Assembly: GCF_001039275.2 (NCBI RefSeq)
Contig: NZ_CP030117.1
Span: forward strand, 2,067,501 to 2,131,500
DNA length: 64,000 nt
Direction of reading: 5' to 3'
Source of the DNA: Brevibacillus brevis
Lineage (GTDB): Bacteria > Bacillota > Bacilli > Brevibacillales > Brevibacillaceae
Notes under the pieces: model-generated
Seen by the model: only the letters and a program-made list of their open reading frames with translations
Told to the model about the DNA's origin: nothing
Databases searched by the model: none
Shown here: positions 26,034-34,098 of the stretch, piece after piece
Position numbering within the stretch: the first letter of the stretch is position 1
How the letters are laid out: each line of letters begins with the position of its first letter
Made by a program: the position numbers and the translations under genes

Positions 26034-27053
26034 ATGTTTAAGGCATACAAAACACATGCAGTAATGAAAGGACTAGCTTTCGGTATCATGACAGCTGCCA
26101 TGCTTTTGGTTTCGGCATGCGGCTCCTCTACGACAACACAGGCTCCAGCCAAAACAGAACAAACGGCTACTCCAGCAGCAGAGGGCAAGCCAGTAACACT
26201 AACCAATAATGGCATCGAAATGACCTATCCAACAGCACCTGAGCGTGCCGTGACATTGAACCAACACGTCACCGAAATCATGCTGGCACTGGGCCTGGCT
26301 GATAAAATGGTCGGAACCGCTTACCTAGACGATGAAATCCTTCCAGAGCTCAAAGCAGATTACGACAAGATTCCGGTACTGTCTGATAAGTATCCAACGA
26401 AAGAAGTGCTGCTGGCAGCCAACCCAGACTTCGTGTACGCTGGATGGAAAAGCGGATTCGGCGAAAAGGGCGTAGGATCTATGCAGGACTTGGAAAAGGT
26501 CGGCATCAAATCGTATCTGCAAGCATCATCTAGCATGCCTGGCCCGACTATCGACGATGTGTTTGCAGACATTACGAATATTGGACGCATTTTCCGTGTG
26601 GAAGACAAAGCCAATGATTTGATCAATAAAATGAAGAGTGAAATGGACCAAACGCTTAGTAAAATTGGCAAGGTGGACGAGCCACTTAACGTGTTCGTGT
26701 ACGACAACGGGGAAGATAAACCATTCACAGCAGCCAACAACTACATGACGTCCTTAATCAAGACTGCTGGCGGTAAGAACATTTTTGATGACATTCAAAA
26801 GGGTTGGGCAGAGGTCAGTTGGGAACAAGTAGTGAGTCGCAATCCAGACGTGATTATTATCGTTGACTACGGTGATAGAACCGTCGAGCAAAAACGTAAT
26901 TTCCTTTTGAACAAAAAAGAACTGGCGGATATCCCGGCAATTAAAAATCAACGACTAATGGTATTACCATTGTCTGCGGCTTCTGAAGGCGTTCGAGCAC
27001 CGATTGCGCTAAAAATTTTGGCGGAAGGACTCTACCCAGATAAATTTAAATAG
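26034..27053 (+). CDS. btuF: Cobalamin/corrinoid ABC importer, substrate-binding lipoprotein (BtuF type)
   Basis: Extracellular lipoprotein of 339 residues that would capture vitamin B12 or a related corrinoid. The signal ends in LVSAC with Cys29 as lipid anchor, followed by a Thr/Ala/Pro spacer. The rest is a TroA/FepB-fold binding protein with RAVTLNQHVTEIMLALGLADKMVGT near residue 73 and an EQVVSRNPDVIIIVDYG motif near 263. By sequence this family also includes iron-siderophore binders; the cobalamin riboswitch directly upstream is what assigns it to B12. An AAAAGGGG site precedes the ATG. A permease and ATPase follow. Confidence 0.87.
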   Translation: MFKAYKTHAVMKGLAFGIMTAAMLLVSACGSSTTTQAPAKTEQTATPAAEGKPVTLTNNGIEMTYPTAPERAVTLNQHVTEIMLALGLADKMVGTAYLDDEILPELKADYDKIPVLSDKYPTKEVLLAANPDFVYAGWKSGFGEKGVGSMQDLEKVGIKSYLQASSSMPGPTIDDVFADITNIGRIFRVEDKANDLINKMKSEMDQTLSKIGKVDEPLNVFVYDNGEDKPFTAANNYMTSLIKTAGGKNIFDDIQKGWAEVSWEQVVSRNPDVIIIVDYGDRTVEQKRNFLLNKKELADIPAIKNQRLMVLPLSAASEGVRAPIALKILAEGLYPDKFK

Positions 27054-27083
27054 AGTACGACCCTTTTAAGGGAGGGAATAGCA

Positions 27084-28136
27084 CTGCAACAGATCAAGTT
27101 ACCTTATATCATCATTACTCTACTGGTCGGACTCTTCCTCTCCATTACGTTTGCAGTTACCTTGGGTTCAGTGGAGATTAAGCCGACAACGGTATGGAAA
27201 ATCTCCTTATCAAAAATTCCGATGTTGAACCAATGGATTGAGGTGGATTGGTCCAAAGGGGAGCAAACGATTATTTGGGATATACGCTTTCCACGTGTTC
27301 TCTTGGGGGCGATCGTCGGCGCAGGTCTGTCTGTCGTGGGAGTAGCCATCCAGTCGTTGGTTCGCAACTCCCTGGCTGACCCGTATGTATTAGGCGTATC
27401 TTCAGGTGCTTCGGTTGGCGCTACCTCGGTGATTATATTCGGAGCATTCAGCATGTACGGGCAGTATGCACTATCCTTTGGCGCTTTTACAGGCTCCCTT
27501 GTGTCAATCATTCTCATTTTTACGCTATCCCGTATTGGAGGACAAAACTCGACGGTACGCCTGCTCATGGCTGGAATTGCGATATCTGCGATCTTGTCGG
27601 CCATTACCAGCCTCCTTGTTTTTTCAGCGCCGAATGAGCATGGAATTGGGACAGTCCTGTTTTGGTTAAGTGGTAGTCTGGCTGGGGGGAAATGGGAGTA
27701 CCTGACGATCCCGACATTGATTGTCGTCATCTGCCTCATCGTCTTAATGGCCCAATACCGCTCGCTCAATGCGATGCTAATGGGCGAGGAGTCAGCAGGG
27801 ACATTGGGGGTTAATACGGTGCAATTCCGCAAGCTTCTCCTGGTGATCACGGCACTACTCACGGGGGTGATTGTGTCCATTGCGGGATCAATCGGTTTTG
27901 TCGGATTAATGATGCCCCACATCGTCCGTGTGATGGTCGGATCAGATCACAGACGTGTCCTGCCTGTCAGCGCATTGTTTGGCGCGATATTTCTAATTTG
28001 GGTCGATGTAGTCGCCAGACTTGCATTTGCACCGGAAGAACTGCCGATTGGTATTTTGACAGCGCTGTGTGGAGGTCCATTCTTTATCTGGTTGATGTTG
28101 CGGAGTTCTTATTCCTTTGGAGGTAGCGGACGATGA
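27084..28136 (+). CDS. btuC: Cobalamin ABC importer, FecCD-family permease (BtuC type), probable CTG start
   Basis: Polytopic membrane permease of the BtuCD/FecCD family. Core motifs include RFPRVLLGAIVGAGLSVVGV and NSLADPYVLGVSSGASVGA near the N-terminal third, and GFVGLMMPHIVRVMVG, the ATPase-contact loop, near residue 275. An in-frame TTG at 27162 would delete the first membrane segment, but the frame stays open upstream and encodes PYIIITLLVGLFLSITFAVT, a normal first helix. No ATG, GTG or TTG precedes it; the only candidate well placed after AAGGGAGGG (27068-27076) is CTG at 27084, giving 350 residues. The start is therefore inferred and unusual. It sits 30 bases after btuF and its stop overlaps the ATPase start. 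Confidence 0.85.
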   Translation: MQQIKLPYIIITLLVGLFLSITFAVTLGSVEIKPTTVWKISLSKIPMLNQWIEVDWSKGEQTIIWDIRFPRVLLGAIVGAGLSVVGVAIQSLVRNSLADPYVLGVSSGASVGATSVIIFGAFSMYGQYALSFGAFTGSLVSIILIFTLSRIGGQNSTVRLLMAGIAISAILSAITSLLVFSAPNEHGIGTVLFWLSGSLAGGKWEYLTIPTLIVVICLIVLMAQYRSLNAMLMGEESAGTLGVNTVQFRKLLLVITALLTGVIVSIAGSIGFVGLMMPHIVRVMVGSDHRRVLPVSALFGAIFLIWVDVVARLAFAPEELPIGILTALCGGPFFIWLMLRSSYSFGGSGR

Positions 28137-28948
28137 ATTTGTTGGTTGAGAATATATCGGTCGAACTGGAGAAAAAGGGAATCCTTCGCCATGTTAGTCT
28201 GGAGGTGCGGTCCGGAGAGTTTGTGGGGCTGATCGGGCCGAATGGCAGCGGAAAATCCACGTTGCTAAAAAGCATTTATCGCGTATTGAAGCCACGTTCG
28301 GGATGGATCTCGCTTGATGGCGACGACGTATACAAGTTAACCTCACGTCAAAACGCTCAGCGAATGGCGGCAGTACGGCAGGAGTCCTCTGTTGAATTCG
28401 ATTTTTCGGTAACCGAAATCGTGAATATGGGACGTGCTCCGCATAAGCGGCTATTTCAGTCTGATAACGCAGAGGACGTTCGGATTTGTGAAGATGCACT
28501 ACAGAGGGTAGGGATGCATACATACGCTGATCGCAGCTTTTTCAGTTTATCAGGTGGGGAGAAGCAGCGGGTGCTGATTGCTAGAGCTTTGGTGCAGCAA
28601 GCCCAGTTCCTTGTCCTCGATGAACCGACGAATCATCTGGATGTTCGATACCAGTTGCAGGTGATGGATCTGGTCAAAACGCTGGGGATTACAGTCTTGT
28701 CTTCGTTGCATGATCTCAATATCGCTGCGATGTACTGTGATCGTCTGTACGTGATCTGTGAGGGGGAAATCGTTACATCAGGGACGCCAGAGGAAGTCTT
28801 GACACCCAAGCTGATCCTGGATGTTTTCGGAGTAGAGACAGAAGTGACGACGCACCCCATTACAGGCAAAAAGCATGTGTATTTCTACTCGGAAGCGATC
28901 CGTGTGAAGCCATCTGTCCAGAAGGTCGTGAGTGGAGTCAACGGATAG
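28133..28948 (+). CDS. btuD: Cobalamin ABC importer, ATPase (BtuD/FecE type)
   Basis: Cytoplasmic ATPase of the importer, 271 residues. Walker A is GPNGSGKST near residue 36, Q-loop VRQESS, signature LSGGEKQRVLIARAL near 139, Walker B FLVLDEPTNHLD, and H-loop SSLHDLNIA. A C-terminal stretch ending HPITGKKHVYFYSEA is usual in the FecE/BtuD/HmuV group. The ATG overlaps the permease stop (ATGA), so the two are translationally coupled. All motifs are intact. A terminator follows 13 bases after the stop, closing the riboswitch-controlled btuFCD operon. Confidence 0.93.
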   Translation: MNLLVENISVELEKKGILRHVSLEVRSGEFVGLIGPNGSGKSTLLKSIYRVLKPRSGWISLDGDDVYKLTSRQNAQRMAAVRQESSVEFDFSVTEIVNMGRAPHKRLFQSDNAEDVRICEDALQRVGMHTYADRSFFSLSGGEKQRVLIARALVQQAQFLVLDEPTNHLDVRYQLQVMDLVKTLGITVLSSLHDLNIAAMYCDRLYVICEGEIVTSGTPEEVLTPKLILDVFGVETEVTTHPITGKKHVYFYSEAIRVKPSVQKVVSGVNG

Positions 28949-28961
28949 GGGTGGCGGAGAG

Positions 28962-28989
28962 AGGATGCCTGGTCGGCGTCCTTTTTTGT
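28962..28989 (+). terminator. Terminator of the btuFCD operon
   Basis: AGGATGCC at 28962-28969 pairs with GGCGTCCT at 28975-28982 (one G-T pair), followed by a run of T. Confidence 0.82.
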
Positions 28990-29022
28990 TAAGCGGACGG
29001 CATAAGAAGCCTGGGACAGGAT

Positions 29023-29154
29023 GTGACGAGCGAGCGGGGCTACGAGGCTGACCAGTTGGATAAAAAGGATCTCTTATTGATCAAAGGAGCTGTGCAATAC
29101 GTCGCGAATTTGTTGGATATATTCGATTTCTATCTCGATACGAAGAATCATTAA
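29023..29154 (+). CDS. Possible small protein, 43 residues, unrecognised
   Basis: A short open frame starts at GTG 29023 and ends with TAA at 29152-29154, 21 bases before the dipeptidase gene. The product has an acidic N-terminal part and an amphipathic stretch, LLLIKGAVQYVANLLDIFDF, then a polar end. The frame is open upstream only to a stop at 28990. The ribosome site is weak (GGGACAGGA close to the GTG), so it may be a real small gene, the decayed tail of a lost gene, or chance. It has no recognised family. Nothing in it resembles its neighbours. Confidence 0.35.
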   Translation: MTSERGYEADQLDKKDLLLIKGAVQYVANLLDIFDFYLDTKNH

Positions 29155-29175
29155 TCATGATGGGAGATGACCCGA

Positions 29176-30219
29176 ATGGCGGAAGTAACGAAAGAACAGG
29201 CGCGCAAATTTCATGACGGTGTTCACGTTCTGGATGGGCATTTTGATCTGCTGATGGATGTGGAGATTCAGCGTGGATACGGTCGAACCAAAATGATCGA
29301 GACGGAGTATTTGCCACGGTTCCAGCAGGGGGGCGTGCATTCCATCGTGGCAGCGGTGTTTGTAGAGGATGCTTTTGTACCGGAGATGAGTCTGCGCAAG
29401 GCGCTCAACCAGATCAGCGCTATGCATGCAGAGGCGGCAGAGTCACCCGAGCACATCGTCATCGCCAAAAATTTAGATGATTTGCAACAGGCAAGAGCGG
29501 AACAAAAAGTATCGTTCATTCTGTCGTTGGAAGGGGCAGAGCCGCTGCATAACGATTTGAGTCTCTTGCGTGTCTTTTATGAGCTCGGCGTACGGATGAT
29601 GGGGCTGGTTTGGAGTCGGCGCAACTTCGTTGGGGACGGCAGCTTTTTTGCACCGGTGCGCGAAGGGAAAAAAGGAGGCATCACCGATTTCGGTGTGCGT
29701 CTCATCGAGGAAGCGGAAAAGCTGGGCATCGTTATCGATGTGAGCCATTTGAATGACGAAGGGTTCTGGGATGTGATGGAAATCGCTGAAAAGCCCGTGA
29801 TTGCTTCTCATTCCAACAGCCGAACAGTCGTGCCAACGATGCGGAACTTGACAGATGAGCAGATCAAAGCGATTGCGGAAAAGGACGGACTGGTCGGGTT
29901 GAATGCGTGTAGCATGTTCACAGCGGCGAGCAGCGCTGACGCAACTATTGAGAGACTGATTGATCATGTTGACTATATGAAGAAGCTTGTCGGAGCAAGG
30001 CACATTGGTATGGGCCTAGATCTGTGCGATGATTTGACGAAATATTTGCCCTTGGACAAGATTACCAAAACCAAAGAGATGCCATTTGATGTAGTAAAAG
30101 GTCATGCGTCACTTCCGGAAATGACGCGTGAGCTGATGAAGCGTGGGTACACAGATGCAGAAATCGAAGGAATCTTGGGTGGTAATTTCCTCAGAGTGTA
30201 TCAGGAAGTGTGGAAGTAG
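29176..30219 (+). CDS. Membrane-dipeptidase family (M19) peptidase
   Basis: A zinc peptidase of the renal dipeptidase family, 347 residues, cleaving dipeptides. The first metal pair lies in VLDGHFDLL near residue 18 (family DGHND), the bridging glutamate in ILSLEGAEPLH near 117, and later histidines in DVSHLNDEGFWDV near 195 and IASHSNSRTV near 214. No signal peptide is visible, so it is cytoplasmic. The start at 29176 is preferred; the ATG at 29167 overlaps GGGAGA, the ribosome site. It is followed after 23 bases by a CocE-type hydrolase and then a rubredoxin-methyltransferase, which look like one operon. Confidence 0.92.
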   Translation: MAEVTKEQARKFHDGVHVLDGHFDLLMDVEIQRGYGRTKMIETEYLPRFQQGGVHSIVAAVFVEDAFVPEMSLRKALNQISAMHAEAAESPEHIVIAKNLDDLQQARAEQKVSFILSLEGAEPLHNDLSLLRVFYELGVRMMGLVWSRRNFVGDGSFFAPVREGKKGGITDFGVRLIEEAEKLGIVIDVSHLNDEGFWDVMEIAEKPVIASHSNSRTVVPTMRNLTDEQIKAIAEKDGLVGLNACSMFTAASSADATIERLIDHVDYMKKLVGARHIGMGLDLCDDLTKYLPLDKITKTKEMPFDVVKGHASLPEMTRELMKRGYTDAEIEGILGGNFLRVYQEVWK

Positions 30220-30242
30220 ATCAGATACAGGAGGCATGACGG

Positions 30243-32399
30243 ATGGTACAGACTGGGTACAAACAAGTCTCTTTTGGCTATTATCAATCTGGCCTCAAGG
30301 TAGCTGATATACGCTTTGTGGATGGGGAAGTTTGGCATCGGGGCACAGGTTGGGATACGGGTGGAGCGGCTGACGGTCTATTTGTACAACTGACTGAAGG
30401 GGAAGCAGCCTACGAGTTGCCTCTCCTCACCTTGGCACAAAAGCTACCGGAATGGGAACAAATCGACTGGGAGAGTGAACAAGTCGTGTTTCCGGAAAGC
30501 GGAGGGCATTACCAACGCCATCTATCCATCGAAGGAACAGGTCCCGCAGGGAAAAAGCAAGCGTGGATCTGGGCCGTGCGCGAAGCAGCGCAGCCAATTG
30601 ACTTGATCATTTGTGAGAACGAAGTCATCGCTTTCGTGCTGACTGGTCGTGGAGACAGTGTCGTATTGGCAAAAACAGGGTGGGAGAATTTGACTCCACT
30701 TACAATGTGGCAGGACCCGTTGCTGTCCGAAGTTACCTATGGTGTACATCATTTGGGTAGGCATGATGTAGAGATGAGGGATGGCATTCGTTTGGCTACC
30801 GAGGTTTGGCTGCCCGCGGGCTTGGCGGAAAGACAGCGAGTTCCAACGATTTTCATGCGCACTCCCTATGGACGGTTGGATGGCATTTTTCGCCGTTTAC
30901 CCTTTGTGGCTCGCGGATATGCACTGGTTGTTCAGGATACGCGGGGACGAGAAGATTCCGAGGGAGAGTGGATTCCACTCGTTCACGAGCGCAATGATGG
31001 AGACGACAGTCTAAACTGGATTGCAAGCCAGGAGTGGTCAGACGGCAACATCGGGATGCTCGGAGGCTCGTATGTGGGGTATGTGCAATGGGCAGCGGCC
31101 GCGAGCGGCAATCCGCATCTGAAGGCGATTTTTAGCTATGTGACAGTAGGAACGCCTTACGTGGACATCCCGCGCAAAGGGGGAACGATTCTCGGTGGTC
31201 TGTCTTGGATTTTCATGATGGCAGAGAAGCGGCGAAATGTCGCGGCGCTTTCCCGGGATGACTGGAGTGAGGTCATCAAGGTACGCCCGATCAAAGAAAT
31301 CCCGCAAAAAGTGCTAGGGAAAGAAATCCCGTTTTGGACAAAATGGATGGAGCATCCGGACGGAGACGAGTTCTGGGCTATGTCAGACTGGAAACGGCAT
31401 GCGGATCAGGTCAAGGTGCCTGCTCTCCTCGTATCAGGCTGGTATGACGACAACGGGATGGGGACGAGTGAATCGTGGGAGGTCATCTCTCGAAATGTGC
31501 CAGAGCATGCCAGACTCATCTTGGGGCCGTGGTATCACAAGGCGAATACGACGCGAGAAATCCATCATGTACCCTTTGGAAACAACGCCATCCGCTACGA
31601 TCTGGATGTGACACAGCTCCGCTGGTTTGACCGCTATTTAAAAGGAGTGGAAAATGGCGTCGATCAAGAGCCTCGTGTCGAGTACTACATGGTGGGAGAA
31701 AACAAATGGAAGACTTCGCAGACTTGGCCACCAGCGGAGGTGACGCTGACGAATCTGTATCTGAATAGTGGGGGAAACGCCAATACGAGTGGCGGAGATG
31801 GAACACTGACCCTTTCTATCTCAGGTGAACAGCCGGTCGATACATACAGCTATGATCCACTAGACGCAGCTCCGTATCTGCTGGATTTGTCCGAGAATGA
31901 AAACAGCGTTCCGGAAAACTATCGTGATGTGGAAGAACGGGCAGATGTCCTTGTCTACACATCAGAGCCATTGGAAGAGGAAGTTGTCATCGCGGGAGAA
32001 ATCTCGGCCGTTATCTATGCAGCCAGCTCAGCGCGGGATACAGATTGGTTGGTTCGGCTGTGTGATGTAGATGAGGAAGGCAATTCGATTCGTCTATCGG
32101 ACGGGATTATATGCGCACGCTACCGGCACTCATTCGAAGAGCCCGAGCTCCTTGTCCCTGGACAAATTGAATGCTATGAGATTCGCATGACCAAGATCGC
32201 CAATGTCTTCCGAAAAGGTCACCGCATTCGTGTCTCAGTTACTTCTGGCGCGGAGAACTTCTCGTTCCCCAATCCGAATACAGGCAACGATCTGGCAACG
32301 GAAACCGAGACAGTCATTGCCTCGCAACGTGTCTACCATGACAGCCAGTATCCGAGTCATATCAAGCTCCCTCTCTTGCAGTCTGGGGGAAGTAAGTAA
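30243..32399 (+). CDS. CocE/NonD-family hydrolase with extra N-terminal domain
   Basis: A 718-residue serine hydrolase of the X-Pro dipeptidyl-peptidase S15 / CocE family. The catalytic domain begins near residue 177 with VEMRDGIRLATEVWLPAG, holds the nucleophile serine in GGSYVGYVQWAAA near 276, and the acid in VSGWYDDNGMG near 400. A C-terminal jelly-roll domain (about 490-710) follows with SAVIYAASSARDTDWLVRLCDV. Residues 1-170 form an extra domain of beta-rich character that CocE proteins usually lack and that was not recognised. No signal peptide, so probably cytoplasmic. Family members cleave Xaa-Pro peptides or ester/amide bonds; neighbouring M19 and M24 peptidases favour peptides, as inference. 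Confidence 0.88.
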   Translation: MVQTGYKQVSFGYYQSGLKVADIRFVDGEVWHRGTGWDTGGAADGLFVQLTEGEAAYELPLLTLAQKLPEWEQIDWESEQVVFPESGGHYQRHLSIEGTGPAGKKQAWIWAVREAAQPIDLIICENEVIAFVLTGRGDSVVLAKTGWENLTPLTMWQDPLLSEVTYGVHHLGRHDVEMRDGIRLATEVWLPAGLAERQRVPTIFMRTPYGRLDGIFRRLPFVARGYALVVQDTRGREDSEGEWIPLVHERNDGDDSLNWIASQEWSDGNIGMLGGSYVGYVQWAAAASGNPHLKAIFSYVTVGTPYVDIPRKGGTILGGLSWIFMMAEKRRNVAALSRDDWSEVIKVRPIKEIPQKVLGKEIPFWTKWMEHPDGDEFWAMSDWKRHADQVKVPALLVSGWYDDNGMGTSESWEVISRNVPEHARLILGPWYHKANTTREIHHVPFGNNAIRYDLDVTQLRWFDRYLKGVENGVDQEPRVEYYMVGENKWKTSQTWPPAEVTLTNLYLNSGGNANTSGGDGTLTLSISGEQPVDTYSYDPLDAAPYLLDLSENENSVPENYRDVEERADVLVYTSEPLEEEVVIAGEISAVIYAASSARDTDWLVRLCDVDEEGNSIRLSDGIICARYRHSFEEPELLVPGQIECYEIRMTKIANVFRKGHRIRVSVTSGAENFSFPNPNTGNDLATETETVIASQRVYHDSQYPSHIKLPLLQSGGSK

Positions 32400-32423
32400 T
32401 CTTCAGGAGGTATCTAAAGCATA

Positions 32424-33437
32424 ATGACTATTTACAGTTGCAAAAAATGCAAGTTCCGTTACGATGAGTGGCTGGGTGATACGAAAAATGGCGTCCCGCC
32501 TGGGGTGCCTTTTCCTCATTTAGCAGGTTCTGTGTGTACCGAATGCGGGATGGACGAGGAAGGTCGGCACTTGCCGCTTCCTGAAACGAAGTACACAAAC
32601 GTAGAAGCTACGTATTACGATCAGTTTGCAGGGAAGGCCAGCATCGCTTTTTATCGAAACTGGTTGCTGGGAGAAGCGGAGCAATCACCAGTCTCCGTGC
32701 TGGAGCTGGGTGTCGGAACCGGGAGAATTGCCATTGAGCTGGCACGGAATGACTTGTCCGTCTGCGGGATCGATTGGAGCCCGGATATGCTGGAGATGGC
32801 CTCCAAAAAGAAACGGCGCATGTTGAAAGGAAAAGAAGAACGGCTGGAGCTGCTAGAACAAAATATGTGGGAGTTGGAGCTTGATCGGCAATTTACGCAT
32901 GTGCTTCTTCCAGAAGGCATTTTTCAGCAGGCCACCTGTAGGGCCAAGCAACGTCAATTGCTTTCGGTCATCCGTGATTACATAACAGAGAACGGAACAG
33001 TGGCCATTGATTTACTCTTGCCGCCAGTAAAAAATCAATGGACAACGATGCAACGCAAATTCGTTTTCCCGGACCGTATGGTGTATCAAAAGGTAGAGGG
33101 TGAAACCTCGCTCTTGGACCAAAAGTTCCGCTACACGCTTACTTATGAAACTTTTCTGGATCAGATCGAGCAGCCGAGGTATCGCGTAGAGCGCGAGATG
33201 GCGCTGCTTTTGCCTACAGAGCTTGAGCTGTTACTGGAAGGATTGGGCTTTCATGTCACCTATAGCAAAGAGAATGTATTCCACAAGCAAGACTGCGAAC
33301 CGAGCCAAGCGGACACGGGCTATGATATGGATCGTTGGCAGCATGGTGGGTATCCATTCGCTGAACCTGTCGGGACACCGGGTGGAGCCACTCGCTGGAC
33401 GATTTTGGCGAAAAAAATTTCTTCCACCACCTTGTAA
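32424..33437 (+). CDS. Rubredoxin-like domain fused to a SAM-dependent methyltransferase
   Basis: The first 45 residues form a rubredoxin-like iron site: C6-x2-C9 and C38-x2-C41, with the family GDxxNGxPPGxPF spacing between them (GDTKNGVPPGVPF, residues 18-30). A linker leads to a class I methyltransferase whose motif I is VLELGVGTGRIAIEL at about 92-106 with the acidic residue in GIDWSPDML. The C-terminal third is unrecognised. The 337-residue protein is therefore a redox/iron domain joined to a methyltransferase; its substrate is unknown. It lies 24 bases after the CocE-type gene and an AGGAGG is 13 bases from the ATG. The stop region overlaps a possible ECF promoter for the next sigma gene. 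Confidence 0.85.
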   Translation: MTIYSCKKCKFRYDEWLGDTKNGVPPGVPFPHLAGSVCTECGMDEEGRHLPLPETKYTNVEATYYDQFAGKASIAFYRNWLLGEAEQSPVSVLELGVGTGRIAIELARNDLSVCGIDWSPDMLEMASKKKRRMLKGKEERLELLEQNMWELELDRQFTHVLLPEGIFQQATCRAKQRQLLSVIRDYITENGTVAIDLLLPPVKNQWTTMQRKFVFPDRMVYQKVEGETSLLDQKFRYTLTYETFLDQIEQPRYRVEREMALLLPTELELLLEGLGFHVTYSKENVFHKQDCEPSQADTGYDMDRWQHGGYPFAEPVGTPGGATRWTILAKKISSTTL

Positions 33438-33467
33438 CAAAACGTCTGCTGCTGCATCTAACCAGTA

Positions 33468-33491
33468 AGAAAACCTCGATCGAGGTCTTTT
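33468..33491 (+). terminator. Weak terminator-like hairpin before the second sigma gene
   Basis: AAAACCTCGATCGAGGTCTTTT contains the self-complementary core CCTCGATCGAGG with A-run before and T-run after. The stem is short, so termination is uncertain. It lies after the methyltransferase gene and ahead of the sigma gene's ribosome site. Confidence 0.42.
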
Positions 33492-33549
33492 CATGGAGGA
33501 GCGACCGCGTTTTTGCGGAAAATTTTCATACGTGAAGGAGGTCGCGCCC

Positions 33550-34098
33550 TTGGAAAAATTGCAGCCAACGACAGATGCTGCGTTTGAACAAATCATGAGG
33601 GAGTATGGGACCCGCGTGCTTCGACTCGTCACTTTTCTGGTTAAAGATCGCAGCTTGGCAGAGGATATTACACAGGATGTATTCGTCAAGGTGTATCGGC
33701 ATCTTCCCCGATTTCGGCAGGAGAGCAGTGTGCACACGTGGTTGTATAGAATCGCGGTAAATGAGTGCAAAGGTTATTTGCGTTCTTGGTCGTTTCGTCA
33801 TATCCTTCCCCGCTCGTGGATTAGACAGGATGGGGAGCTTTCTACAGAAAGTCTTGTGCTCGATCAAGCCGAAAGGGACCAGCTCGTAGCAGAAGTGTTG
33901 CAGCTTCCTCCACTCTATCGTCAAGTGATTGCCCTTCATTACTATGCGGATTTATCCATCGGAGAGGTGGCGGATGTGCTTGGGGTAACGGAAGGAACAG
34001 TCAGAACCCGGTTGCATAGGGCCAGACAGCAGCTTCGGCAGAGAATGGGAGAGGGGAGGGACTGGGAATGGACGAAAACCGATGGCTCACGGACTTAA
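33550..34098 (+). CDS. RNA polymerase sigma factor, ECF subfamily (second copy)
   Basis: A second, distinct ECF sigma factor, 182 residues from the TTG at 33550, chosen because AAGGAGGT lies seven bases ahead. Region 2 contains DRSLAEDITQDVFVKVYRHLPRF near residue 32 and TWLYRIAVNECKGYLRSW near 63. Region 4 contains PPLYRQVIALHYYADLSIGEVADVLG near 122 followed by EGTVRTRLHRARQQL, the recognition helix. It shares the family but not close sequence with the sigma factor at 11.6 kb. Its 3' end overlaps by 31 bases the start of a membrane protein that is likely its anti-sigma factor. A TGTAAC...CATCTAAC pattern at about 33433-33462 may be its own promoter, but this is weak. Confidence 0.92.
   Translation: MEKLQPTTDAAFEQIMREYGTRVLRLVTFLVKDRSLAEDITQDVFVKVYRHLPRFRQESSVHTWLYRIAVNECKGYLRSWSFRHILPRSWIRQDGELSTESLVLDQAERDQLVAEVLQLPPLYRQVIALHYYADLSIGEVADVLGVTEGTVRTRLHRARQQLRQRMGEGRDWEWTKTDGSRT

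Noticed and set aside
27104..27922. Minus-strand frame opposite the B12 permease
   Set aside because: Shadow of a membrane-protein gene, with no start context.
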